A stretch of 63,310 nucleotides of DNA from assembly GCA_030141605.1 (NCBI GenBank), contig JAQGDQ010001095.1, positions 1 to 63,310 of the forward strand. Reading direction: 5' to 3'. Position numbers and translations under genes: made by a program. The stretch comes from Tubiluchus corallicola (taxonomy: Eukaryota > Priapulida > Priapulimorpha > Priapulimorphida > Tubiluchidae). The notes under the pieces were generated by a model. The model saw nothing but the letters and a program-made list of their open reading frames with translations, made no database searches and had not been told where the DNA came from. This document shows, piece by piece, positions 1-12,869 of the stretch (the stretch's first letter is position 1; each line of letters opens with the position of its first letter).

Positions 1-1033
1 GCAGAATTTTTTAGTATTTACCTGTGATTTTAAATGAAGCCAGTTCACTGATCTTTCACAAATCATCAATATCCAAATGAGTAATTCTTCCTTGAGATAA
101 TTTTTATTATACTTATTTTCACATCACTTTGTTATCTATAAGAGTTTTAGTGTCACTAGCCTTGTTGTTTTGAAGGTCTCGTGGGGATACCACACTTACA
201 CAGTAATGCTTCCAGAAAGTATCCACTAAAAAACCACAACTCAAATGTTTGTGTTCACCCCTTTTCTTAGCTTACAATCTCATTACTTTAATTTATATTT
301 TCATTTTCGCAATTCATTTTTAATTCTCTCTAGTGCAACAAGCTTTTGTTGTCTTACTTCCTGATCCTGCAAAGGGTCTCTAAGCCTCTGACTTGGGTTG
401 GCTAATGTATTTTACTTTCCCCTTTGTGCTTCACTTTCAATGCATGTTTTGAACAAATCTAGCAATATCCAGAATAACTGGCTCGAGTCGCTGAGGGTTG
501 ATGTGAGCAACTCAACAGAGCAAAACTGTTCATAGAACAACAGAGGACTTTATTAGCCCATTTGCTCATCCTGATCCTGTAAATACAAACAAATACAGCA
601 AGACGTAGCGGAATAGCATTAATGCAAACATGTCACCTGTAAATTAAAAAAACATTTCAATATCCACAATAATTCACTGATCTTGTTTATCATTGGCCAA
701 TTTCATGTAGTCTCAATTCTTTCTTACTTGTTGTTTTTTTATGCCTCCTCCCATTCCTGTCCTATTTTTAGGGCAAACCATCCTGGGTTACAAAGTTCAG
801 CCCTTCATGTTGAGTCATCATTTGACGGCATAATGATGTTTAAGAATGTATTGATATGAGTTCACAATGATTGATGTACTGAATAGATTGTGGCTAATCC
901 ATGTTGTTGGTACCAAATTACGCTGGATAATGGAAAGGATGGTGATAATTGCGGAAACATCTTTGACTGTGATGACATAATAATATTGACCAGCTCGTGA
1001 TGATAATGATGATAAGTAACATTTTCATTTCAG

Positions 1034-1144
1034 CATTTGCTTTCTCTGTTCATACGCCAGAAAGCAGAAATGGAAGCTGGCGTGATATTATGAAATTTAC
1101 AAAGATCCGAGTAAATTATGGAAATGTTTACTCATCGTCCACGG
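1034..1144 (+). CDS. C1q gene exon a (start of globular domain)
   Basis: Acceptor cag ends at 1033 and donor GTATGT begins at 1145. The exon enters in phase 1 and leaves after the first base of a Gly codon. It encodes the first strands of the C1q domain, including AFAFSVHTPE and VNYGNVYSSSTG. Confidence 0.8.
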
Positions 1145-4100
1145 GTATGTGATTTGCTATAAGCTAACAATGCGTCTCAACAAGAAAATAATATAATATT
1201 TGCTTCTATCATCATAACATCTAAACATTGTTGAAATTTTCTGGCTGACATTTCATTCCACACAACATTAGCGTCCTAGTAGGATTTATTGGAAAATCCC
1301 ACAGGAAAAACCCACCTCACATTCCTTGCTATAATTGTGTAGAATTCTCATAATCTGTTGTATTGATTATCATTACTCCCCATTTTCAGTCTTAAAAAAG
1401 GTTTAATTGAAAAGTAACAAAGTTACAAGGAAACCGCGTCTCAGATGTGGGTGCACTGATCCTCCCTAGAACATTGTTACTTTCATATAATTGCAAAATA
1501 ACGTTATACTTAATGAAAGCAGACAGAATACAAAACAACTACTTGTATTTTCGGCATGATAAGATTTCTCTAGCATTTTTATTATCGTTCTAGACGTGTT
1601 TCAGCCTACTAAGAGCTTCATCAGGGTTTTGATTTGAGAACGCTGTAAATTAACAGAACATACGTGCTTGCATGTGTATATGTGAGGGTGTGTGTATGTG
1701 TATGTGTGTGTTTGATGCGTGCGTGCATGTGGAGCCCTAACTGTAAATCATGGCACCCCATTCCATTGACTTACTATGTTTCAAATATAGACAGCATGAT
1801 TGATCTTAGATCAACATATTTGAATCTTAGGATTTTTATAAAACAACGATTTTAAATTTCCAAATGTTAAAGCTTTTAAATTGTTTCATAAACTGAAATG
1901 ATATCAATATGACAAACTTATTTATTTTGACTGTTTTATTGTCATAATGCTGGTTATAAAAATATGCTTTTTCACCATGGTTGTGTTTAGATAGGCCTTC
2001 GCGTTAATTTGATATGCAAAATATTTAGAAGTTATTTAGTCTAGGTGCTCCAAAGGGACATAATCCGCCTCTAGCTACGCCCTATATTAGCATACCAGGA
2101 ACTTTTTTGGAAGACAACCCTTCAGTTTACAATCAGAGAACTGCTTGAATTCATATAATTATTTACGGGAGACAATCGTAATCCCTGTATATCAACGTAT
2201 GAAAACGATTTGTTATCAGATTCATGTTATTTGTTTTGCTTAATTTGCTTTCTTTCATGGTCCTATTTTTAGCATCAGAACAAGGTTTTGTGAACCTTGT
2301 AAACTGGAGTGACTTTGACCACTGACCAGCATTAAGTTCAGTCAAACACAGCAAGGTGTTAAAGTTATTTTTTTCAAGTTAATGTTGTTACTGATCATGG
2401 GGTGCTAAGTGACATTTGCATTTGAACTTTACAAACGAAATTATGAAAGATGCTGATTTTTATCAATGATGCAGATTAGTCTTGCAAAAATTTTTGTTCT
2501 CGGTACAAATTAAGATGGCCTTACAAATACAATACTTACTACTTTTTCCATCTGTTGCACCGTTTTGCATCACAGAAGCTAATACTTATGTTGAATGAAT
2601 TTTATGCTGGATTTGTTAGGAAAAATCGTGAAATTCCCTGTGCGTTTGACAAGAACACTAGCGTTCGTATTTTACAGAGAAACTACCTAACCGTACGGCG
2701 TTATAACCGTAGCATTAAAACTGCATTGACTGGCTAAAGGCTAGTTCACACTTTACCATTGCAGTTGATGTCACAGTTGCCTGTCTATTGATGATTCATA
2801 CTGATAAACCATTACGAAATGCAGATCGTGTGATTTGCTTAACAGATAATGGATGATCTAATTACATTTATTACATTTATTTTTACATACTCTACAGAAA
2901 AAGCTGAAACATACTTTGTAGGTAGTTTTCTAAGTCGATTCGCTGTTATAAAAAACACTGTTGTTACGTGAAATACGACGATTGACTTTAACTTAGTTAA
3001 ACAAGAAAATGAGATTATTTTCAACTTTTAATTTCGAATTCCGTAATCGTTTCACATAATTGTTTTTCTCTAAGACTTAGTTTTTTGGTCTGTTTTGCAT
3101 TTTAGTCTCTGCGGGTGGTGATTCTTACTTCCTCCCAATCAAAGAGGATACTTCTTTGTCAGGATTGAGGGGGCATGTACGATCATTGATCTTAGTGCTG
3201 GAGTAGGCTAATGAAAAAATTAAAATTGAATTTAAAAAAATGAAATTAAATATGGTTAAGCGTAAATGCTGACAAGGGAATGCAGCAAACCTCTCAGGTG
3301 TGCATGTGAATGTGCCTTTAACTAGAACAAATTGAAATTCTGACTGTGTAGTAGTAAAAACAACTAATCACGTGCACAAAGGGAGCTTCTGAAAAGGGAA
3401 GGTGTACTGTAGATCCTTGTCAGTGGTCAGTGGCGTTCTCTTATCCAGCTCTGTTTACACTCACAGGCTTTGCAACAAACGAGCCACCTGTGTCATTTTT
3501 TCCATTGTTGTCATTTCGGTAAGCTGTGTATGCAATGTGCTTAATAATAAATCGATAATTCAATTTAATTCAATTATATGAATCATAATATTGTTTCAGC
3601 TTAAACATTTGTTAGCTTGAGCATAAACCTGCAACGCAACTCTGTTAGGGCTGCAGTATCATCCTCCTTGCTTCTGTTGTAAATAGACAGCAGTTCAGTA
3701 TTTTGATTTTTAAATGCATTTTTTCTTCAGCACTAAGATTTTATGTACTATAGTACATGGTATGAATAAATTTTACATTACGCTACACAACAAAAGATCA
3801 AAGATCACATATGTGCACCTTTGGGTTAACTTTTAGATGCTTTTTTGATTAAATTTATGCATTAGATAAAGACATAAACGTTAATTTGGTTTTTTACTTT
3901 ACAGGAAAATTCAAGGCGCCTATTGTGGCCGTTCTTAAACATAATGGAAATGATGTTGCACGTCTCTGGCATCCAGGTAAGCTTGTTTAGTAAACTATTT
4001 GCAATGAAGCATCGTGTCTACACCCATACTAACAAGTTCATTACTCAAGAGTTTTAACTAAACAATTTTTTACATAAACTAATTTTCTATAATAATGTCA

Positions 4101-7100
4101 TATTCATTAAATTTCATTTGTTCATTTGTTCATTCATTCACAAGTTGGTGACTGTCCATCCCCTTTGTCGATTACTTATTGATTGTTTAAAGCTCACTCA
4201 CCTTATTTGCAATTCTAGTTTAATTATTCATTAACATAATTACGTTTTCTTCATTTTAATTCGTTTGGTAATGATAATTTGTAAAAGAAGTATTGTTATA
4301 CTTGATCAAAAATGCATAAGTGAAACACATTAAATAGATATAAATACTGTTCTGTTGTCGATACTAGCCACCAGGGTAGTTTTAATAGCTCCTGGATGGT
4401 TTGAACCAGAGCTATCGGTGGGCGAGACGCCATGGTTTGAGTACCTCATCCTGAAACGAGATTAGTGAACCAAATGCCTGGGAGTCATTAATTAGCATTG
4501 ATTAAGTGGCATAAGCCCCGCCCATAATCTTGACTAATTTAGTGATTTTTTAAAATGAAAATGTTAATGTAAGAAAAAACTTTTGTAATGGAAATGAACA
4601 AGCTGGCTAAACACAAAACATAAAAAAGGAATCAACCCTTGAGGGGTTACTTCACAATGGCACCCAAACAGTGAGGAGACATAATAATGAAGGGATCAGG
4701 CTTGTCCTGTTTGGCACTCAAACTAATACCAGTAACCACTGAACTCACGGAATAAGAATGCGGCACTTGTTTTTATAGATTTTGCACAGGTGAAATAGGT
4801 AAGTATTTAAATTTCAGTCAGTCGGAAAGTAGGATTCGTGAATTTCGTTCAGGTAAGATGATTGAATTTCGATTTATAGATGTTTTTATTTTGAAGAGCC
4901 TTTAAAATAACATTCACGTAACATGTTCTGTGTCCTTTAATGAACGAAAGTTTAAACACATAACAGGGCAAAAGCTCCGCCCCCCAACACCATCCCCTCC
5001 CTTTGAAATCAAAGCCCTCCCCCTTTGAATGGAGTTAACATAATAAAGCAAAGCTGAATAATGCCTTCCACAACGTGACCCCAAGAGTTTCAAATGAAAC
5101 ACAAAAGGAAGATAACAGTTTTTGTTGCATAATTTCAAATATCATTAGTCTGTGCTCGAGGCTAATTTTACTAAAATTAAATTTAATTCGTTTAAATTTT
5201 ACTTTATTGGCAGGTTTTATTGGTGCACCTTTAATTACGATTTTGCAAACCTAAAGTGCTGTAAAAAGAGATTTATGTATTTATTTATGGAGCAAGAGCA
5301 TTTTAAGTTAATACAGAAAAATACGGGCTGCAACCAGTCCCATCTCTTGGTTGGTGGTTAACACCAGGCTTAATTGTTCAGTATTAGGCAACAGCTAGCG
5401 ATTCCAGTGGTACAACTAAATGGCAAGACTTCAGTGGAATGTTTGCCAGCATGCAAGTTTCAATTTCCAACTGTGTAAGACTATCGTTCAGCAGAGGATA
5501 AAATGTCTGCCACAAGTCAGGTTGCCAAAAGCAGGTTTCTTCACTGAAACTTCTCGTTATGTTTCTGCAAAATTTTATACTCAGAATTTCTAATGCAATA
5601 AAATAGCAGGTACATTCTACAGGTGTAAGCTAAATTACAAGTAAAAAGCGTACTGAAATAAAAAGCCAAGCCCAAAATTTACATTTGAAAAGTGGGCAGA
5701 GGTCAGTAAGTTAGGCTTGTATTTAAACACTTGACACTGAAAGAATGAACTATTACAGGCAAACTGTTCAAGTTATTCATTCCACACAGTATTGATATTA
5801 AATTTTTACCAACTACAAGGAAAAGAAATAAAGGAAGAGATTGTTAGGTTACAGCCACAGAATAATTAAGAAAAATCAATTAATCGATAAAATAACCATA
5901 CAGACTAAAGAAGAACAAGGGAGTGAGCAGAGCACGGTACCTGTACAATAAACATCATCATCATTCTGTGTTTATCATTATTTCAAGGATTAAATGCAAA
6001 TTACTTCATTTGTCAAAACTTAAAAAAAGATAATTAGCAATACAGAAGGCGTTGCACCACTGAGCTAATGCTCAATGCTGTGATGAAATGCTGGCATGTA
6101 CACATTATAAATTGACCAATTAACAATTATTAAGAAAGTGCGATTATGCAAAAACAAATAAGAAATCATTTTAATACAAAAACCGACCTGTAGGAAAAAA
6201 TGAAGTTTTCGCGAATTTTGCTCTTCGCTGGAGAACTGCAAATTGAAGCAGGTCTGGAAAATCAAGCTTGTGAGCAGCATCATGAAAATTTACAAATATT
6301 TAACTTAGAGCTACGAAGAAGTATCACTGAAGTCATTCGTGCTACTAGGTAATGACTCTTGTTCGTTAGAACAGACAAAACCATGGTAAATTAATGTTTT
6401 TTAAATGATATTACACAGCTGAAGTAATTTCACTGAGTAAAAACTGCTGTCAACAGGAATCGAAGGAGGAATGCCGTTTAAGGTGGTAAGTACGTTTTCC
6501 GGTAAGGTCATAGTAACGGAAGTTACCAAGTTGAGAAGGAGGTTGCCGAGAATGTTTAGGGCAAGCTTTTGGTAAGTCAAAAGCTTCAGCTGCAGTTTCG
6601 CAAGGAGATGACAGGCAAAATGATTCATTGGGGTTGTCATTGGTTGAAATATCAGGTAGGTCAATGCAGGTAAAACTGATTGCTCAGGTAACATTGTCTG
6701 CTGATTTCTCTCAAATTTGTCACCCCAGGCAGGAGATGGCAGAGACTTTTGCAAATTTGTAATAGGCTCCCTCATCTTCAAGTTAACTCTTGCAGGGCCA
6801 ATTTATTTTAGCCATTTTTAGGCAAGAGGAGAACTTTGGGCTACCTGGCAGCCTACCTACCAATCAAATATCATTTGCGTTGTTTATTTCCTGGGATCCA
6901 GGCGGAAATTGAAGTAAAGTGCTGCTGTTAGATATTCAGTGTGTTGTACTAAAACTAAGCAAATTTTAAGATAAAAATTCGAAATTTAAATTTACCGCTG
7001 TGCTCACGCATGAGCTGTCGAACATATCTAGCATATAACAAAATACCTGTGTGGTAATAATTCTTTCTCGTAAGTCATTTTTGGAAAAAATAGTAAGCCT

Positions 7101-7776
7101 TCTTTCAATATTCTAAAAAGCAAATTATTTTGACCTACAGTTTAAGATTGAGTTTGGTTTTGCTTTTAGTGTCGATAGTCGTAGGAAGTCACATCATTTA
7201 GGAATGGACATCTTAGGTCGCAGAACAAGCAGTGTGAGGACAGGAGGGAAGACTATGTGGAATTTTCAGATTCGGAATTAGAATTGATCAAGTTAAACAA
7301 AAAATAATCAAATTACTTAAAATCAGTCTCTCTAGGTTGAGTGCTTTAACTTTAGAAGTACTAGTCTCGTTAGTCAGCTATACTAGATAACCATGATCAC
7401 CAGGAAATGTGGTGCTGAGCGTTTGCCTTGCAAGCAAAAGAGTGCTAGTTCAAATCCCTGCTGCATATAACTTTTTTGTATTTCCTATTTTTCAAGTTTG
7501 GTATCTAAATTTTATAAATTTTGGGTTTGCAAAGTAAAAAATAATCCTAACATTAAGATTAACTGGTGTATTCCTGTGAATATTATTCTCTCTCTGTACA
7601 ACAGTTGTACTTAAAAATAATATTATTTCTTTGCAGGTGATGATGAATATATTACGATATCAGACTCTGACATTCGTCCTCTAGAAACGGGTGACAAAGT
7701 CTTTGTCGCATATAGTGATGGTGCCACCATTTACAATTCTCCTGTCAGCAAATTCCATGGTTATCTGATTGACTAG
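1034..7776 (+). CDS. C1q-domain protein, C-terminal three exons (partial gene)
   Basis: Three plus-strand exons join in phase into a C1q globular domain: 1034-1144, 3905-3976 and 7637-7776. Each is bounded by AG and GT, and the last ends in TAG. The first exon opens with AFAFSV, the usual start of the C1q fold, followed by KFTKIRVNYGNVYSSSTG, which matches the family pattern of F, N and STG residues. The second gives KFKAPIVAVLKHNGNDVARL. The third ends with LETGDKVFVAYSDGA and FHGYLID, the typical GD-V and F-G-L strands that close the domain. C1q-domain proteins are usually secreted trimeric recognition or complement-like molecules. The signal peptide and any collagen or coiled-coil region must lie left of the window. 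Poly(A) signals follow at 8184 and 8295. Family assignment is firm; binding partner unknown. Confidence 0.85.
3905..3976 (+). CDS. C1q gene exon b
   Basis: Acceptor tttacag precedes 3905 and donor GTAAGC follows 3976. The 72-base exon keeps phase 1 and encodes GKFKAPIVAVLKHNGNDVAR then LWHP, the central strands of the C1q fold. It is short for this region of the domain, but the join on both sides is in frame. Confidence 0.8.
6035..6066 (-). repeat. tRNA-like A-box head, possible SINE remnant
   Basis: On the minus strand the sequence reads TTAGCTCAGTGGTGCAACGC, a near-perfect polymerase III A box in tRNA context. No matching B box or cloverleaf follows, so this is a truncated tRNA-derived piece and not a tRNA gene. 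Confidence 0.3.
7395..7467 (+). repeat. Degenerate tRNA-Ala(UGC)-like sequence or SINE head
   Basis: The stretch holds GGTGCTGAGC, then an anticodon arm TTTGCCTTGCAAGCAAA whose stem pairs and whose loop carries TGC, then a B box GTTCAAATCC. The acceptor stem does not pair, so this looks like a tRNA pseudogene or the head of a SINE inside the last C1q intron. Confidence 0.4.
7637..7776 (+). CDS. C1q gene terminal exon
   Basis: Acceptor ttgcag precedes 7637; the frame runs to TAG at 7774-7776. It encodes ETGDKVFVAYSDGATIYNSP and FHGYLID, the C-terminal strands of a C1q domain. The 3' UTR probably runs to one of the AATAAA signals at 8184-8189 or 8295-8300. Confidence 0.82.
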
Positions 7777-8183
7777 GGTTTTTTACCAACTTGAACTTAA
7801 TCACAAACAACATTTAGCCAACAACAACATACATTGTGATGATTCGGGTCAGAAGGGCCACAGGCACCCGAAAATCACCTTTTGACGTAGCGTGTGCTAA
7901 TTTTTAGATATGTTCATAAAATGTTCATGGAAATAAGTACTTTGTTCGTAGTTTTCCTAAATTTCCAGACATTGATTGTCGGTCTATGCAATAGCTATCC
8001 GTTTTTCTAGGTCAGCACAGCTAACGTTGTCCTATAGTACATCCCGCACAGTAATGATATGCAGTACTTGTACGTTATGTTTCAAAGCGAAATTCTTTTA
8101 CCTGGATAAATAGCAGTGTACTGTTACTAAAGCATTTAACTTCACAGATTCATAGACTAAATATTGTATGCTTTGCACATTGC

Positions 8184-8300
8184 AATAAAAAAGTTTTAGG
8201 CAGAGAATCCCAATAACTACGCAAGGCGTTAGCAGGAATTATTGATTTAGCCACGAATGTTGAATAGTGCATTAGGAAATTTAATTCCATTTTAAATAAA
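8184..8300 (+). promoter_or_regulatory. Two candidate poly(A) signals for the C1q gene
   Basis: AATAAA occurs at 8184-8189 and 8295-8300, about 410 and 520 bases after the C1q stop codon. Either could end the transcript. Confidence 0.45.
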
Positions 8301-8779
8301 AGTTTCCAAATGTTTATTTATTGCCGTTTTAATAACTGACAGACAGCTGACCTTGAATGTGCAATTTGTGGTCATACTATGAAATGTATGAGTGGTTGAT
8401 TGCATGAACGAGACTGTGGTTTGAAGAATTTTTGATACGGACATCAATTATTGGATACATTGTGTGTTTGTGTGCCTGTCTAGGTAGTAAAAATACGTGA
8501 GATTGTTGTAACAGTGAAGTAAAAAAATGGTACGTTACACGAAAACCGGCCTTATGCAAAAAAAGCTGGAGGAGTTAAAAAATATTGTTTCTGATTTGGA
8601 CTTACAAGTCTCTCTGCAGCACACCAAAGAGATATTAGCTGAAGTTATTTTAATTGCATAGCAGCGGGATGCGAAAGACAATAGTGCAGCGGACTGTGAT
8701 TCAAGACGCATCTGCACCCTCGTCGAGCACCCCTTTGCATCCGCCCCTTTCACAACATACGCAGCAAACTGGCGCGAAG

Positions 8780-9735
8780 CCAAAAGTTTCTATAAACAAA
8801 CAGGCGTATTAAGGGAATTTGGGTATTAAGGAAATCTACACATTCCCATACTCACCACAGAGTAATGGCCTGACTGAACGTCTTAATGCTACTATCAAGT
8901 CATCTATTCTAAAGATGTTGCATCAAAATTTATCCCCTGGGATAAGATAGTGCCCTTCATTTTGTTTGCATATCGCGCAGTGCTGCAAGAATCACTTGGT
9001 TACTCCAAAATTTTTCTCGACTGGTAACCAAGAAACCAGGTCTTGGTCTTTTCTTGGATTAATTGGCTTCTACCGGCAGTTCGTTGAGAATTTCAGCAAT
9101 ATTGTGGCGCCGCTTTTCGTGCTCACTGAAAACAATGCAGCCTTGACCGTTGAATGGAATGATGCCTGCGAGCAAAGTTTTATTCAATTGCACAGTTGCC
9201 TAAGTTCCAACTCAGTGCTGCATTCGCCTGACTTTTCACTACCTTTTATTCTAACCACTGACGCCAGCTTTATGGGTATAGGAGCTGTCCTGTCACAAGT
9301 ACAAGGTGAACTGGGAGAAGTCCCGATCACGTGGGTATAGGGGCTGTCCTGTCACAAGTACAAGGTGAACTGGGAGAAGTCCCGATCACGTGGGTATTGG
9401 GGCTGTCCTGTCACAAGTACAAGGTGAACTGGGAGAAGTCCCGATCACGTATGTGAGTAGGAAACTGACGGCATGTGAGCAGAATTATTCGGCTGTGGAG
9501 AGGGAATGTTTATCGATTGTGAATGCTGTTGAGAAACTGAGATATTTCCTTGAAGGTGGATGATTTACGATAAGGACTGACCAACATGGACTTCCTGCCC
9601 TACCGCGAATTAAGAAAAATAATTGTCGCCTGTGCAGGTGGAATTTGATTTTGTCAGAATTTAGTTATACCATAGAAGGCATTAGTGGCAATGAAAATAC
9701 CGTAGCTGACGCCTTGTCACGATTAGATGTCTAGG
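8780..9735 (+). pseudogene. Rearranged Gypsy-type retrotransposon relic (integrase piece, then RT end and RNase H)
   Basis: At 8822-9021 the translation resembles the C-terminal part of a Gypsy integrase (YSPQSNGLTERLN, then after a frameshift near 8938 PFILFAYRAV). Directly after, 9040-9735 encodes the end of reverse transcriptase and RNase H (GLIGFYRQFVENFSNIVAPL; TDASFMGIGAVLSQV; VADALSRLDV). Integrase normally follows RNase H in Gypsy elements, so the order here is inverted, suggesting deletion or recombination between tandem copies. A 60-bp internal triplication and a stop near 9561 also disrupt it. No LTRs were recognised. The element is dead. Confidence 0.75.
9272..9452 (+). repeat. 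60-bp tandem triplication inside the Gypsy RNase H region
   Basis: The unit containing GGGGCTGTCCTGTCACAAGT and ending in GTCCCGATCACG is present three times with almost no divergence. It duplicates the GAVLSQV motif of the RNase H domain. Near-identity implies a recent event, well after the element died. Confidence 0.85.
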
Positions 9736-10311
9736 TGTAAAATAACCATTTTTGATTGATATGAGAGAATTAAGGGTATATTTAGTTTATCATATTTTAT
9801 TGTTTTTGACATAGTTTCCATATTTTTGGAAAGAGAATTCAATGTGTTATTGTCAAAGTTAAATTACATCTTGCACTAAGATTTTATTAGTGTATAAACT
9901 ATGCCAGCTGCATCACTGTGTTATTGTTTAACACTAGGAGTAATCTTCATTAGGCAATAGGCCCAATTAGAAATTAAGAGATAATTGACTATACTACAGT
10001 GGTGCTGCAATGACTGTATATTAAAAGCCAGATGCAAGTACTTGTTTAAAAGATTTAGGTGCATCCATTGCCTCCACGGAACAGTGAACTGCTTTTTCTG
10101 TGTTTTGCTGTTTGTTGCTATTTTATAAGTTAACTTATATAATAGTGTAGGGTTTTCGGTAAATTTTGTGGAGGTCTATTATTGGTCATAAGATGCTTAA
10201 TCGTTTTTTGTACAGTTTGTAAAATATATTGTCATATCAGTCCTAATACCCTCATACTAAATTATGTTGTTGTTACATGTCCTGTATTTAGTGTAAAAAG
10301 TGATAAATAAA

Positions 10312-10341
10312 TGACTTACTTACTTACTTACTTACTTACTA
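10312..10341 (+). repeat. (ACTT)n microsatellite, probable retroelement tail
   Basis: Seven or so ACTT/TACT units follow GATAAATAAATG. Such a simple tail after an AT-rich end is typical of a non-LTR element 3' terminus, but no coding remnant is joined to it. Confidence 0.6.
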
Positions 10342-11883
10342 AAATGATAATATCAGCTTGAGTTCTAACCTTCCTTGCCCCAAATTCATTAACAGCAAAG
10401 TTAAGTATGTTCAGCATTCGCAAAAACATGGACATAGAACTTAAGACTTGGCAATAAAACAGGAATAAGTGATTGTTGGTCTCTATTATTCTCACAGCCC
10501 ATTTTTCTTCCAATGACGTTATTCTTCTTGAAGAAAAGTAGAGCACTGTTAATCTTTACCAAAAGTATATTTCTTTACAAAAGAATTAGAAAGCTGGTTT
10601 TGTAACTTCTTTTCGTGAACATTGTTACAAATTACAGGTGAAAGATAACATTGTTTGTATCTGTACAACAAGAGATATTTAAATTCATTTTCTTAGATAT
10701 GACATGTAGGCATTTAAATGTATAGCACAACATAATAACCAAAATTAATTACAGGTATGTCATGTACCTATAGTCAGGAAATTTCTTACCTGATTGTGAT
10801 GTGCTTTATTTATTTATTATAAGCATAATGCAGCACAAAATGATTATTATACTGACTATTATACAGTACATAATCATCATAATATACAGTACAAAAATAG
10901 GCACATTTCAGCACAAAAAGCACAATTTTGATTTTTATTCAACATAACATACTGCCATATAACCAGAAAACTGTGCAAAAATAATAATAATATTGACTGC
11001 TATACTGCACACAATTAATTATCATACAAACATAATACAGCAGAAAAATAAGCATAATTGCAAAACTACAAAACAAACCGTGAAAGACAAACCTGTCGAA
11101 ATACACAGCTCAACATTTTAAACTTCAATAAGCGACATGACTGAGTTGTTGATTGCATTATTAATTATTAATGAAACTAACATTCTGAAAAGGCTGTATG
11201 TGACGGTGTAATATTTTTTTGCTGTGTGACTGGTTACGATAAAAAACATGGAGAACATTTTTAATGTCTAATAAAATTTGCAAATTGTAATAATAAGAAC
11301 AATAGATAATAAGAAAATATTTTAGATACACGTTTAAGCGAAAGGCATTCAACGCATTTTTGTTGAAAATTTTGTACAAAACACATAAATCGCCTGCAGG
11401 ACAAAAATTATGGTAAAAAGGGGTCATTATTGAGGTTTACGATAGTTGAGTTGATCATAATAATTTTTAAAGAGAAGTTTTTTCAAGTGTTTTTAATTAG
11501 TTGCAATAGAAACAGTTCTGAGATTCTGACACAAGGAATTTTAATATTTTTGTGCAACAGAAGAAAATGAAACGTGGCGCAAACAAAAAGTCTCTTTTCA
11601 TTTAAAAAGGTACCAAAAGTTCACTATGGGAAGATCTACTTGCCTCTTCAATAGTTTCCCCAGAGCTACAGAGAATTAACTACAAGTTATAAAATTGATT
11701 ACAAAAGTCATCAAAGCAACGTCCTGTTGACCAACTCTCAGAACACAACAGGCTTTTTATCAGAGTCGACCATTTAACATTTTTTACCAAACAAAAGTAG
11801 TCTCGTGGAAAGTTAATCACCTCAAGTAACACCAGTTGTGACCTAGTTAGTTATTGCAGGAGTCTTGGGGTAGGAAGGCTAAA
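10342..11883. other. No gene seen
   Basis: AT-rich sequence with short ORFs that lack splice context or family resemblance. No repeat structure was recognised beyond scattered A/T runs. Confidence 0.5.
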
Positions 11884-12215
11884 AATAGGCCTTAGTCTTA
11901 TGTAGAAGAACTGTAGGTTAAAACTAATTGTATCAAAACAAATCTGTTTATGAAAACTAATATACAAAAATTGGTAAACCAATAAGTACGTGGCGCCATC
12001 TATCGGCAATTTAAAGAAGAAATGTTACAGCTTATGTTATGTTATAGGTATATTTACATCATGAAGCTGTAATATTTCTTCTTTAAATTGCCGATAGCTG
12101 GCGCAACGTACTTATTGGTTTACCAATTTTTGTATATTACTTTTCATAAACAGATTTGTTTTGATACAATTAGTTTTAACTAACAGTTCTTCTGCAAACA
12201 AAACTAAGGCCTATT
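11884..12215. mobile_element. Palindromic MITE-like element, about 332 bp
   Basis: The left half from AATAGGCCTTAG and the right half ending CTAAGGCCTATT are reverse complements along most of their length. They share ACCAATAAGTACG next to GGCGC and TTTAAAGAAGAAAT. The loop lies near 12043-12060. No coding capacity; the structure is that of a foldback or MITE element. Confidence 0.8.
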
Positions 12216-12237
12216 CAAGAAATCTTAAGCGTTTATT

Positions 12238-12838
12238 GGTAAGTCAAATGTAGACACATGTCAAATCAAATATAACATTGGTATCTCAAATGTGGATAGG
12301 TGATAAAGTTTAAGGATGTTAAATTTAATCTTCTTTAATTTCAATTTAATAATTGCTCTTAAGTTTAAATAACAACGTTATAGGTTCACTAATATTCTGT
12401 AAACTTTACATACCATTGGAACTGTTAGAGAAAACAATACATTGCTAAAATAAACAATGTTTCTTGAGAGAAACTAATTCATTAATGCAGTGCTAAATGT
12501 ATTGCTGTTTGCCAGGAGGTAATTTTTAACACATTTAACAATAAGAACTCCATGCAGTGTCAAGCAGATGTTTAACATTTAGAACGGTATATTATTCGCA
12601 GTTTTACTTTTGTGATTAAAGGAACAATTCTTAAATTAGTGTAATTCGAAACATTTATATTTGTACTTACGTTCTATACGGTATGGCAGTATTATATGTA
12701 ATTATTGTCAAATGCCCTATGTCTACATTTGACTTACCTAAGTCACATTTAAGTTACCAAACACATTCGAAATTCTTATGTCTACATTTGACTTACCTAA
12801 GTCACATTTGAACTTTCCTGTGTCTACATTTGACGTGT
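12238..12838. repeat. Possible element bounded by inverted 18-bp repeats
   Basis: GTAAGTCAAATGTAGACA near 12239 has exact reverse complements near 12719 and 12779, and a shorter one near 12822. The interior contains the dispersed repeat also found near 16.5 kb. A non-autonomous DNA transposon is likely but not proven. Confidence 0.45.
12499..12706 (+). repeat. Dispersed repeat, copy 1 (inverted copy at 16470-16679)
   Basis: About 200 bases, including CATGCAGTGTCAAGCAGATG and GAACGGTATATTATT, recur in reverse complement at 16470-16679 with a few percent divergence. Non-coding. Confidence 0.8.
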
Positions 12839-12869
12839 AAAACCTACACTATTTTCGTACAAGACTTAC

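Noticed and set aside
7395-7467. Functional tRNA-Ala gene
   Set aside because: Anticodon arm and B box are fine but the acceptor stem does not pair.
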